Counted from the first letter of the stretch, positions 1 to 5,760 are shown. The stretch is DNA of 6,197 nucleotides from Bacteroidales bacterium (GCA_030523385.1 JAUNIV010000165.1:1-6197), one strand, 5' to 3'. A program made the numbers and translations. The notes: generated from the sequence alone by a model not told the origin.

Positions 1-1
1 G

Positions 2-75
2 TGACACTGATTCGTCAATCAGTGTCAGCGATTCGTCAATCAGTGCCACTGACTGACGAAGCACTGGCAGTGATT
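2..75. repeat. Cluster of nested palindromes and a 21-nt direct repeat
   Basis: Bases 2-27 form a perfect hairpin: 11-nt arms TGACACTGATT and AATCAGTGTCA around the loop CGTC. Bases 32-60 form a second one, with arms TTCGTCAATCAG and CTGACTGACGAA (one mismatch) around a 5-nt loop. Bases 62-72 (CACTG-G-CAGTG) are a third short palindrome. The 16-mer GATTCGTCAATCAGTG occurs at 9-24 and again at 30-45, a period of 21 nt. No T tract follows on either strand within the window, so it is not a standard terminator, although it lies about 85-155 nt past the stop of the minus-strand MFS gene. The array is cut by the window edge and may be longer. It could be an intergenic REP-like element, an mRNA 3'-end stabiliser, or the remnant of a repetitive coding end. 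Confidence 0.75.
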
Positions 76-158
76 AAGGAATGTAACAAGACGCGAAGAA
101 CTTTGCATGTAGAGGCGAACGATTATAGATGGAGAACTTTCAGGTTTTGTATAGTGAA
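76..158. other. Non-coding spacer downstream of the MFS gene
   Basis: Between the palindrome cluster and the stop codon of the MFS gene nothing convincing is seen. AGAACTTT occurs at 97-104 and 133-140, which is too short to interpret. There is no hairpin with a T run on the minus strand, so transcription of the MFS unit probably continues into the palindromes at 2-75 or ends by another mechanism. Confidence 0.4.
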
Positions 159-1325
159 TCAGTATGAAAACCTTCGCGACACCGCCCAAAGCCCTGTGCA
201 GACCACCGTGCAGAGCATGATAAGCCCTACGGTAGAATAAATCATATTGCCAATGCCCGTCAGCGGAGCCACGACGCCACCGAGGAAGAACGGCATAGCC
301 CCCAACAATGCAGAAGCCACCCCTTTGTTTCCGTCAACCACATTCAGCGCACAAGTCATAGACACGGGAGTAATCATCCCCACACTGAACAACATCAAGA
401 ACAGCGGAACCTCGAACAACCCGAAAGGCCACTCCAGACAAAGGGCCAACGAAGTGAGCAGACTCATCAGCAACAATCCCGTCACACTCAGGGTCGCAGC
501 CCTCCTCATGTCTTTCATCTTCATGATGAGGGCACTGCCAATCACCAGACCTACGGCATTGAATGCGAAGCAGACACTATACTGCATGGGAGTCAGCCCA
601 AAGTGATTCTGAAAGATGAAAGGAGAAGCCGAAATATAAGCCATCAGTGCGGCCGAAGAGAAGCCCATGAGCAGCGTCATAACGACAAAACCTTTGTTGT
701 GTCCTATGGACCAATAGCATTGAAAGGACTTCCAGACAGGTATTTGCAGCCTTTTTTCCTTTGGCAGAGATTCATCCAGCCTGCGGCATCCCATCCAAAG
801 GCAAACACCCCACACACCCAACACGGCAAATGCTCCCTGCCATGTGGTAAGGCTGAAAGCAGCACCTCCAATGACCGGAGCTATGATGGGCGCAACGCCC
901 TGCACGGCTGCAAGAATGGCAAAATAGCCCGACAGTTCATCGGCCTTGAACGTATCGGCCACAATGGCTTTGGATATGACCAATCCGCCCGCACCGGTAA
1001 TGCCTTGAAGCAATCGGAAGAACAGGAAAGGATGAATATCCGTAGATAACATACAGCCAACGGTAGCAATCACGAAGAGCACAAGGCTCCAAAGCAAGGG
1101 CCTTTTACGCCCATACTTGTCGGCAATGGGTCCGATGAGCAGTTGTCCGATGGACAGTCCCAACATTCCGGCGGTCAGACTGGTCTGAATCACCGCTTCG
1201 GGTTTGGAGAAATAGGAAGTCAGTTCGGGAAGGCATGGCAGATAAAAATCGGTAACGAAAGGACCAAATGCTGTCAGGTTTCCCAGAATGGTCATCAATG
1301 TTTTCTTTTTCATCATGCGCTCCAT
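159..1325 (-). CDS. Bcr/CflA-type MFS multidrug efflux transporter
   Basis: An inner-membrane major facilitator protein, expected to expel drugs or other small molecules in exchange for protons. At 388 residues it has the normal size of the Bcr/CflA (DHA1) group, with hydrophobic segments along its length as expected for 12 helices. Visible signatures: the D-x-YLP motif of helix 1 (Asp26 to Pro30), MFS motif A in the loop after helix 2 (GPIADKYGRKR, residues 65-75), and a motif-B-like stretch in helix 4 (Arg104, Gly108, then a Gly-rich run at 111-114). The substrate cannot be predicted. It begins 4 nt after the DUF3861 stop codon, so the two are almost certainly co-transcribed. The start is uncertain: ATG at 1325 is given, but ATGs at 1316 and 1313 sit behind a GGAG, and the MKKKT start at 1313 looks at least as natural. 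No damage is seen. Confidence 0.93.
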   Translation of the reverse strand: MERMMKKKTLMTILGNLTAFGPFVTDFYLPCLPELTSYFSKPEAVIQTSLTAGMLGLSIGQLLIGPIADKYGRKRPLLWSLVLFVIATVGCMLSTDIHPFLFFRLLQGITGAGGLVISKAIVADTFKADELSGYFAILAAVQGVAPIIAPVIGGAAFSLTTWQGAFAVLGVWGVCLWMGCRRLDESLPKEKRLQIPVWKSFQCYWSIGHNKGFVVMTLLMGFSSAALMAYISASPFIFQNHFGLTPMQYSVCFAFNAVGLVIGSALIMKMKDMRRAATLSVTGLLLMSLLTSLALCLEWPFGLFEVPLFLMLFSVGMITPVSMTCALNVVDGNKGVASALLGAMPFFLGGVVAPLTGIGNMIYSTVGLIMLCTVVCTGLWAVSRRFSY

Positions 1326-1329
1326 AAAA

Positions 1330-1608
1330 TCAACGTCCCTTTAACTTTTTCATGAAGCTTGCAAAAGCCGGTTCAAAATCCTTAAACAATTCAGTGCCTC
1401 TGTTCTTCATCATCACACCGCTAAACAGTTTCAGTCCGATAGCAAACTGCGTAGCTTCCTGTTCATCGCGAAAGCGTCCGCTCTCTTTCATAAACTCGAT
1501 GATACGGAATATATCATCGTGATTCTCAAAACCAATTTCCACGGAAGCCTGTACGTGTCCGGCTTCTTCAATCTTCTCCAACTGAAGATGATACTTATAC
1601 TCTTTCAT
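1330..1608 (-). CDS. DUF3861 family small protein
   Basis: A 92-residue cytosolic protein without signal peptide or membrane segment. The family (DUF3861) is recognised from the N-terminal MKEYKYHLQLEKIE strand region, the ENHDDIFRIIEFMK segment (28-41), the FAIGLKLFSGVMMKNR segment (56-70) and the PAFASFMKKLK end (80-90); the length also fits. Its molecular function is unknown. It is the first gene of a unit with the MFS exporter (4-nt gap), so it may assist or be co-regulated with efflux; this is inference from position only. The start was placed at the ATG ending at 1608, because this gives the usual family N-terminus. The frame stays open upstream to a GTG at 1695, but that extension runs through the leader hairpin and has no family resemblance. 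An ATG at 1635 is also possible but less likely. Confidence 0.85.
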   Translation of the reverse strand: MKEYKYHLQLEKIEEAGHVQASVEIGFENHDDIFRIIEFMKESGRFRDEQEATQFAIGLKLFSGVMMKNRGTELFKDFEPAFASFMKKLKGR

Positions 1609-1643
1609 TGTCTTAATAATATGAATGTTAAACATATATATGC

Positions 1644-1696
1644 AAAAAGAGTGCCCTGCCACGAAGTTTACAATTAGACTTACGTGACAGGGCACT
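1644..1696 (-). terminator. Leader hairpin with T tract (terminator or attenuator)
   Basis: On the minus strand the outer arms AGTGCCCTG (1696-1688) and CAGGGCACT (1658-1650) pair perfectly over 9 bp. After a one-base mismatch the stem continues with CACG/CGTG and, past a single bulged base, AAGT/ACTT, leaving a 10-nt loop. One base after the stem comes a run of five T (1648-1644). This is the layout of an intrinsic terminator for minus-strand transcripts. It lies between the predicted promoter (1717-1748) and the DUF3861 start (1608), so it may be a leader attenuator for the efflux pair. Alternatively it stops read-through from the operon ending at 1923. The T run is short, so termination strength is uncertain. 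Confidence 0.65.
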
Positions 1697-1716
1697 ACAT
1701 ATTGCTTTTACGGCTG

Positions 1717-1748
1717 CAATGTTAACAAAAGATATTATGATGACCAAA
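1717..1748 (-). promoter_or_regulatory. Predicted promoter of the DUF3861-MFS unit
   Basis: Read on the minus strand, TTTG (1748-1745) is followed after exactly 20 nt by TAACATTG (1724-1717), which matches the Bacteroides -7 consensus TAnnTTTG at all but one fixed position. Transcription would start near 1710, giving a leader of about 100 nt that contains the hairpin at 1644-1696. This is a motif match only. Confidence 0.5.
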
Positions 1749-1756
1749 TATTTGGT
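1743..1756. promoter_or_regulatory. Candidate operator: perfect 14-bp palindrome
   Basis: ACCAAATATTTGGT is a perfect inverted repeat. It covers the TTTG taken as the -33 element of the efflux-unit promoter, where a bound dimeric repressor would block RNA polymerase. No regulator gene is present in the window, so the binding protein would be encoded elsewhere. The role as operator is inferred from symmetry and position. Confidence 0.45.
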
Positions 1757-1896
1757 GTGTTTCTGTTTTTATTTTCTGTTTACTTCTAAGTATTCCCATT
1801 GTTTTTTTATCCTTATTATGCGAGAGTTTGCAATTCTTTTTATCAGTTTGTTGACACAAATAATAATAATGCATATACTAACTGTCCCAAAATAAT

Positions 1897-1919
1897 AAAA
1901 AACGAGGATGTGCATTCTC
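1897..1919 (-). terminator. Weak candidate terminator of the four-gene operon
   Basis: Starting 4 nt after the DUF2271 stop codon, the minus strand can form a short imperfect stem (GAG-A-AT against AT-C-CTC around a GCAC loop, one mismatch) followed by CG and a run of six T (1902-1897). Position is right but the stem is weak; the stronger hairpin at 1644-1696 may be the real end point. Confidence 0.3.
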
Positions 1920-1922
1920 TCT

Positions 1923-2507
1923 TCATTTTTTGATGTGGCATGCTTTTAATCCTGTTATCATTTCCGCATTGGTCACAGATGGATTGAAATGCTCGACTTT
2001 CACAGGTATGGAATCCTGAGTTTCGCCTCCCCAAATCAATTCTCCGGAATATAGAACCCGGCTCTTCCAATACAGTGTTCCCTCAACAAAGAACTTATAG
2101 TTTCCCGAAGGGACACGGTTGCCTTTATCGTCCGTTCCGTCCCATCGGTAGGTCAAGACGCCATTCCGTGGTGTTGCTCCTGTTATGGCATCTACCTGTG
2201 CGGCAGTCATGGTTTGGGGCTTTGCCTTGCTTACCCAAACCGGGACGGCATCTTCCCGGTATTCATATCCGCCTTTTGCCGTAAACGATGTGGCGTACAA
2301 AGTACGCACCAACCTTCCTGTTTCATCTTCTATCCAAATGGCATATTGGCTGGAAGCAATGCCACCACGATGAAATCTGAAAGAAATCTCCAACCGTTCT
2401 TCTCCACAGTCGGCTGTCCGTGTTTCTTCTGCTCTTAAATGATTACACCCGTACAGCACACTACAGACAGATGCAAGTGCAATCAACATAAATACGACTC
2501 GTTTCAT
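1923..2507 (-). CDS. DUF2271 family lipoprotein with FMN-attachment-like motif
   Basis: A 194-residue envelope lipoprotein. The N-terminus has a short positive end, a hydrophobic core and a lipobox LYGC with Cys21 as the lipidated residue. The rest fits DUF2271, an Ig-like (FlgD-like) beta-sandwich: the WDGTDDKGNRVPSGNYKF segment at 122-139 followed by a VEGTLYW strand is the typical core. Residues 106-112 read DAITGAT, which matches the D-x-x-[ST]-G-A-T site that ApbE transferases modify with FMN in proteins such as NqrC and RnfG; whether it is modified here is unknown, and no ApbE gene lies in the window. Function is otherwise unassigned. It is the last gene of the minus-strand operon, 5 nt after the methyltransferase, and its AGGA ribosome binding site directly abuts that gene's stop codon. 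The ATG at 2507 is supported by the signal peptide beginning there. Confidence 0.85.
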   Translation of the reverse strand: MKRVVFMLIALASVCSVLYGCNHLRAEETRTADCGEERLEISFRFHRGGIASSQYAIWIEDETGRLVRTLYATSFTAKGGYEYREDAVPVWVSKAKPQTMTAAQVDAITGATPRNGVLTYRWDGTDDKGNRVPSGNYKFFVEGTLYWKSRVLYSGELIWGGETQDSIPVKVEHFNPSVTNAEMITGLKACHIKK

Positions 2508-2512
2508 ACATC

Positions 2513-3271
2513 CTATTCTTTTATGGCTTTTAGCCTGATTCGTACATAATCAATGTGCCAACTCCCCTGGTTGAACAAGTCATTGCTCAGTGCCTGTTCA
2601 GCTTCAGAGAGAATTTCATTTTCCGTATTTGCATCCATCATGCGGAACGGTTGTTTGTCAAACATCCTTATCCAGTCTCTCAAACCGCATTCGCCGTTTT
2701 TGCAGGCAGTCGGACGGTCGAACAACCAAGCGTAAACTACCTTGAATCCTGCCTGTTCCAATAGGGTGGCATATTCGCCTATGGTGGGGAAATAAAAGGA
2801 GAAGGCATATTCCAACCCTCTTTTGCGGAAACTCTGTCGCAATGCTTCATGAACCTTTGACGCACATCCTTTGCCACCAAATTCGCACACCAACTCTCCG
2901 CCCGGCTTCAAGGCACGGTTTATTTGTCTTAAAAGGAGCGGTTGCTTATCCCTGTCAATCCAATGGAAGACGGCATTGGAAAAGACTGCATCTACAGGTT
3001 CATCCACTGTGAAGTCCAATGCATCCGATTTTATGAATGTCAGTTCGGGATAACTGCTTCGGGCTATGCCAAGCATCTCCTCCGAAGCGTCAATGCCCGT
3101 GACATTCAGCCCCATCTCAGACAAGCGTTTCGTCAGCATTCCGTTTCCACAACCCAGGTCTATGACTCTATCCCCGGTATGTACATCCAGAAGGTTCAGT
3201 ACATCTTCTCCGTAGCGGGGTACAAAGGAGAAGTCCTGTAAGTATTCTTGTGCATTCCAATCAATATTCAT
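2513..3271 (-). CDS. Class I SAM-dependent methyltransferase (Tam-like)
   Basis: A 252-residue soluble enzyme predicted to transfer a methyl group from S-adenosylmethionine to a small molecule. The Rossmann-type fold is clear: motif I VIDLGCGNG (36-44), the acidic residue ending strand 2 (Asp61, in GIDASEEML), the SDALDF segment with Asp83, the SNAVFHW segment at 98-104, and LKPGGELV at 121-128. The opening W-N-A-x-x-Y pattern, SNAVFHW and the later LRDWIRMF segment resemble trans-aconitate methyltransferase (Tam) and its many uncharacterised relatives, so the substrate may be a carboxylic acid, but this is not certain. It is third in the operon, 24 nt after the reductase and 5 nt before the lipoprotein. 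No clear Shine-Dalgarno sequence precedes the ATG, only A-rich sequence, which is normal in Bacteroidetes. It appears intact. Confidence 0.9.
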   Translation of the reverse strand: MNIDWNAQEYLQDFSFVPRYGEDVLNLLDVHTGDRVIDLGCGNGMLTKRLSEMGLNVTGIDASEEMLGIARSSYPELTFIKSDALDFTVDEPVDAVFSNAVFHWIDRDKQPLLLRQINRALKPGGELVCEFGGKGCASKVHEALRQSFRKRGLEYAFSFYFPTIGEYATLLEQAGFKVVYAWLFDRPTACKNGECGLRDWIRMFDKQPFRMMDANTENEILSEAEQALSNDLFNQGSWHIDYVRIRLKAIKE

Positions 3272-3295
3272 AGATATTTGTTTTTAGTTTCTTCA

Positions 3296-4324
3296 TCAGA
3301 AAACTTGTGATGACAATTCGGGTCGCTCATCCTGATGCCAGTAAGGATAAGGCTTTTCCGTCTTGCTGGCAGCATCGAGGCGGCTGATCTGCTCTGCCGT
3401 AAGTTTCCAGTCCACCGCACCAAGGTTCTGCCGGAGCTGTTCTTCGGAGCTGGCTCCAATGACGAGGCTGCACACCGTGGGGCGTTGCAACAGCCAGTTC
3501 AATGCGACTTGCGCCACCGTCTTTCCTGTTTCCGCTGCCAGTTCGTCCAATACATCTATTATATTATACAGGCGGTCGTATGACACCACGTTATCCCTCA
3601 CGGGCGCACCACCACGCGCCACTCTTCCGTCTTGTGGCACAGGGTTGTTCCTGCGGTAGCGTCCTCCCAAACGTCCGGCTGCAAGCGGACTCCAAACTAC
3701 GGTACCCACCTGCTGGTCTATGCCAAGCGGCATCAGCTCCCATTCGAAATCGCGGTTCAGCAATGAGTAATACACTTGATGCGCCACATATCGGCTCCAT
3801 CCGCGCCTTTCAGATACCGAAAGCGACTTCATCAGCTGCCAACCGGAGAAGTTGGAACAACCTATGTAGCGTATCTTGCCACTGGTCACCAGGTCGTCAA
3901 GTGCTCGTAGCGTTTCCTCCACGGGTGTGTTGGCATCAAAGCCGTGCATGTAGTAGAGGTCGATATGGTCTGTGCCAAGTCGGCGCAGGCTTGCCTCGCA
4001 TGCCTCTATCAGATGGAAGCGCGATGCGCCTTCCTCGTTACGGCCTTCGCCCATGGGAAATGTTCCTTTGGTGGCAATGAGCACCTTGTTGCGCTTTCCG
4101 GCAATCGCTTTGCCCAATATTTCCTCAGCCAGTCCGCGCGAATATATGTCTGCCGTATCGAACATATTCAGCCCTGCTTCTAAGCACATATCCACCATGC
4201 GCGTAGCTTCCTCCACGCCTGTATGTCCCCAGCCTTCGAATCCGTGAGAGCCTCCAAATGTTCCTGTTCCCAATGTCAATGCCGGGACGAAAAGTCCCGA
4301 ACCGTTCAGTTTACGATATTCCAT
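3296..4324 (-). CDS. Aldo/keto reductase
   Basis: A 342-residue cytosolic NAD(P)H-dependent oxidoreductase of the aldo/keto reductase superfamily, expected to reduce aldehydes or ketones. The catalytic tetrad is complete: Asp56 (in FDTAD), Tyr61, Lys86 (in VLIATKG) and His127 (in LYYMHGFD). The cofactor-binding parts are also present: GCSNFS at 155-160, WSPLAAGRLGG at 211-221 and the C-terminal IGASSEEQLRQNL at 289-301. Overall it resembles the YajO/Tas-like group of about 340 residues rather than the shorter 2,5-diketogluconate reductases; the natural substrate is unknown. It is second in the operon, 34 nt after the TSUP permease. The start is placed at the ATG ending at 4324 (MEYRKLNGSG, the family's usual beginning); the frame is open further up to a TTG at 4366, which would overlap the permease gene and is unlikely. 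Confidence 0.94.
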   Translation of the reverse strand: MEYRKLNGSGLFVPALTLGTGTFGGSHGFEGWGHTGVEEATRMVDMCLEAGLNMFDTADIYSRGLAEEILGKAIAGKRNKVLIATKGTFPMGEGRNEEGASRFHLIEACEASLRRLGTDHIDLYYMHGFDANTPVEETLRALDDLVTSGKIRYIGCSNFSGWQLMKSLSVSERRGWSRYVAHQVYYSLLNRDFEWELMPLGIDQQVGTVVWSPLAAGRLGGRYRRNNPVPQDGRVARGGAPVRDNVVSYDRLYNIIDVLDELAAETGKTVAQVALNWLLQRPTVCSLVIGASSEEQLRQNLGAVDWKLTAEQISRLDAASKTEKPYPYWHQDERPELSSQVF

Positions 4325-4358
4325 AATGACAAGTATTTTAATATTATACAATTGATTT

Positions 4359-5111
4359 TCATACAAGCAGCATAAGTACAGACACGCAAGTGACAGCAGT
4401 CGTGAAATAGCGAAATCCCTTTTCAGGCAGTCGCTTGACTAAGAGGATGCCGAGCACGCCACCCATTAGCACGAAAGGCACCACACAGACATCCAATGCA
4501 AGTGACGAAGCTGTGATATTGTTCCATGCCAGTACCTGAACAGGGATTTTCAGGTAGTTTATCACCAAAAAGAACCAAGCGTTAGTTCCCACAAAACTGT
4601 ACTTCGGCATCTTGACCGACAGGAGGTAGATTGCCATCACCGGTCCGGCGGCATTGCCTATCATGGTAGTGAATCCGCCAAGCAACCCGAACAACGGTCC
4701 ATACCACCAGCAGGAGGACAAGCTGTTTTCTTTTCCTTTCCATTCCGACCAAAGCATGACGACAAGCACGGCAAGCAGACAGCCGCCCATCAGATGCTTA
4801 AATTCGGCAGGCGGCACGTGTTTATCGACAAGCAATGCCACGGCAAATCCTGCCAATGCGGCAGGCAATAGTTTCAGCACATACTTCCACTCCGCAATGC
4901 GGCGATAGTAGAACACTGCCACCAAGTCCGCCACGCACAAGATGGGAAGTATCAACCCTGTGGAAGGCTTTGCTCCGAAGGTCATAGCCATCAGCGGTAC
5001 TGCCAACAGGCTGATGCCTTGAAGACCCGTTTTTGACATTCCAATCAGCAACGCCGAAAGGAAAAGCATTCCCCAATCCGAGGGGGATTGCATCCACATA
5101 GAGAAATCCAT
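4359..5111 (-). CDS. TSUP (TauE/SafE) family membrane permease
   Basis: A 250-residue integral membrane protein, almost wholly hydrophobic, with about eight likely helices. It belongs to the TSUP/TauE-SafE family, whose studied members move sulfite, sulfoacetate, thiosulfate or other small organic anions. The two homologous halves are visible: the first signature ALLIGMSKTGLQG at 20-32 and the second GLLGGFTTMIGNAAGPVMA at 142-160, each a Gly-rich stretch in the first helix of its half. The size is normal. It is the first gene of the four-gene minus-strand operon, with a good Bacteroides -7 box about 50 nt upstream. The ligand could be related to the substrate of the reductase or methyltransferase behind it, but nothing in the sequence shows which. 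The ATG at 5111 is preceded by a near-identical ATGG 11 nt upstream that is closed after two codons (see findings). Confidence 0.92.
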   Translation of the reverse strand: MDFSMWMQSPSDWGMLFLSALLIGMSKTGLQGISLLAVPLMAMTFGAKPSTGLILPILCVADLVAVFYYRRIAEWKYVLKLLPAALAGFAVALLVDKHVPPAEFKHLMGGCLLAVLVVMLWSEWKGKENSLSSCWWYGPLFGLLGGFTTMIGNAAGPVMAIYLLSVKMPKYSFVGTNAWFFLVINYLKIPVQVLAWNNITASSLALDVCVVPFVLMGGVLGILLVKRLPEKGFRYFTTAVTCVSVLMLLV

Positions 5112-5161
5112 AATTACACCATAATTATATGTTCACCTTTATTCTTTTTGTTTTACCGCTG

Positions 5162-5169
5162 CAAAGGTA
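5162..5169 (-). promoter_or_regulatory. -7 box of the TSUP-reductase-methyltransferase-lipoprotein operon
   Basis: On the minus strand TACCTTTG followed by CAGCGG matches the Bacteroides -7 element TAnnTTTG exactly. No good TTTG is found 19-21 nt upstream; the nearest TTG-containing candidate (5198-5196) is 26 nt away, so the -33 element is weak. This suggests reliance on an activator. Transcription would start near 5155, leaving a leader of about 45 nt. Confidence 0.65.
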
Positions 5170-5197
5170 CAGACAAAAAAGCATCTATCATTCCACA

Positions 5198-5227
5198 ATA
5201 TTTGCAGCTTCATTCGTTATATTTGCA
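5198..5227. promoter_or_regulatory. Direct repeat ATATTTGCA, 21-nt period
   Basis: ATATTTGCA occurs at 5198-5206 and 5219-5227, two helical turns apart on the same DNA face. Relative to the predicted operon start near 5155 the repeats lie at about -43 to -72, the usual place for an activator site. The second copy also reads TATATTTG, a plus-strand -7-like sequence, but without a matching -33. Confidence 0.35.
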
Positions 5228-5418
5228 AACGGAATAAAAGATGTGACAAAGCCTTTTGTATGTGTTCTGATATTTACAGCCAAGGTACTTCATAATTTGA
5301 GTCTAAGTCATCTGTAACAAAAAAGTTCGACCTACTTTCGTCATCGAATTAAAAAAGAATATTTTAAAAAAGTGGAGTCATACTGAGGTAAGAAGTTTAT
5401 TTTTTTGTGCTATACACA

Positions 5419-5450
5419 TTTGCCTATTATAGATAGATTGCTTATTTTTG
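5419..5450 (+). promoter_or_regulatory. Promoter of the toxin-antitoxin-like gene pair
   Basis: TTTG at 5419-5422, a 20-nt spacer, then TATTTTTG at 5443-5450 match both Bacteroides promoter elements with no mismatch. Transcription would start near 5457, about 25 nt before the first ATG at 5482, a short leader typical of compact modules. Confidence 0.75.
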
Positions 5451-5481
5451 TTCCATAATCCATAAATAAAAGAAAACTTTG

Positions 5482-5760
5482 ATGGGAAAACAGACAGTGT
5501 ATAATCGGATAGAGGAAAGTCAGGACTGTGTATCTGAATCATTTGTACCTTATGGGGATATCAATGCTATGAAAGTGCAATTAGTCAATCGCATCATGCG
5601 TATGGATAAGTCTGAAGAGGTGCTTTCGGTTTTGGACTTTGTTCGTGAAAGGTGCAACTCTGAATTCGAAGAAGAATGGAGGAGAAGTCTGTCCATAGAG
5701 GAATTCCGTTGCCAATGTAAAGACAAACTGAGAAAATTATACGGGGAAGATGGAAATTAA
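5482..5760 (+). CDS. Small acidic protein, putative antitoxin
   Basis: A 92-residue soluble protein with no recognised domain. From residue 30 it looks mostly helical and charged: MKVQLVNRIMRMDKSEEVLSVLDFVRERC, then a segment rich in Glu and Arg (60-70), then SIEEFRCQCKDKLRKLY. This layout, a front helix followed by an acidic, EEF-containing tail, resembles the short antitoxin-like proteins found before RelE/ParE-type toxins in Bacteroidetes. The following gene overlaps it by 11 nt, which supports a translationally coupled pair. No ribbon-helix-helix or HTH motif is obvious, so DNA binding cannot be claimed. The ATG at 5482 is preceded by an A-rich AAAAGAAAA element; an ATG at 5569 (Met30) is an alternative start. 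It could also be a hypothetical protein unrelated to toxin-antitoxin function. Confidence 0.7.
   Translation: MGKQTVYNRIEESQDCVSESFVPYGDINAMKVQLVNRIMRMDKSEEVLSVLDFVRERCNSEFEEEWRRSLSIEEFRCQCKDKLRKLYGEDGN

Larger units (their letters stand above)
1609..1922. other. Intergenic region with control signals of the efflux unit
   Basis: These 314 nt between two minus-strand units are AT-rich and hold no credible gene. From right to left (direction of transcription) they contain: a weak hairpin plus T run just past the DUF2271 stop (1897-1919), an AT-rich stretch including ATAATAATAAT at 1860-1870, a perfect 14-bp palindrome (1743-1756), a promoter-like pair (1748 to 1717), and a strong leader hairpin with a T tract (1696 to 1644). 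Each is listed separately. Confidence 0.6.
5112..5481. other. Divergent intergenic control region
   Basis: These 370 AT-rich nt separate the minus-strand operon from the plus-strand gene pair. They hold the -7 box of the operon (5162-5169), a direct repeat with 21-nt period further upstream (5198-5227), and the plus-strand promoter (5419-5450). Between 5228 and 5418 only a weak TTCGA...TCGAA inverted repeat (5326-5348, 13-nt spacer) was noticed. A 62-codon plus-strand reading frame (5129-5317) spans the operon promoter and has no sign of being a gene. Confidence 0.6.

Noticed and set aside
3..56. Frame reading DTDSSISVSDSSISATD then stop, as the C-terminus of a plus-strand protein
   Set aside because: Attractive as a 7-residue repeat, but only 17 codons are visible and the palindromic structure explains the repetition equally well.
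1..240. Plus-strand frame of 79 codons starting with GTG at base 1
   Set aside because: It runs through the palindrome cluster and then 82 nt antisense into the MFS gene, with no recognisable domain and no visible start signal. It could be the tail of a gene beginning left of the window, but nothing supports that.
603..1049. 148-codon plus-strand frame antisense to the MFS gene
   Set aside because: The MFS frame has clear family motifs throughout; the antisense translation is rich in His, Arg and Ser and resembles no protein.
1609..1695. N-terminal extension of the DUF3861 gene to a GTG at 1695
   Set aside because: The extension passes through the leader hairpin and shows no family similarity; the ATG at 1608 gives the expected protein.
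1843..2070. 75-codon minus-strand frame overlapping the end of the lipoprotein gene
   Set aside because: It is an alternative-frame shadow of the DUF2271 gene running into AT-rich non-coding DNA.
4325..4366. N-terminal extension of the aldo/keto reductase to a TTG at 4366
   Set aside because: It overlaps the permease gene and adds residues before the normal family start MEYRKLNGSG.
5129..5317. 62-codon plus-strand frame in the intergenic region
   Set aside because: It lies across the minus-strand operon promoter, has no fitting promoter or ribosome binding site, and its hydrophobic character is what AT-rich DNA gives by chance.
5326..5348. TTCGA...TCGAA inverted repeat as an operator
   Set aside because: Only five matching bases per arm with a 13-nt spacer, expected by chance in this length of DNA.
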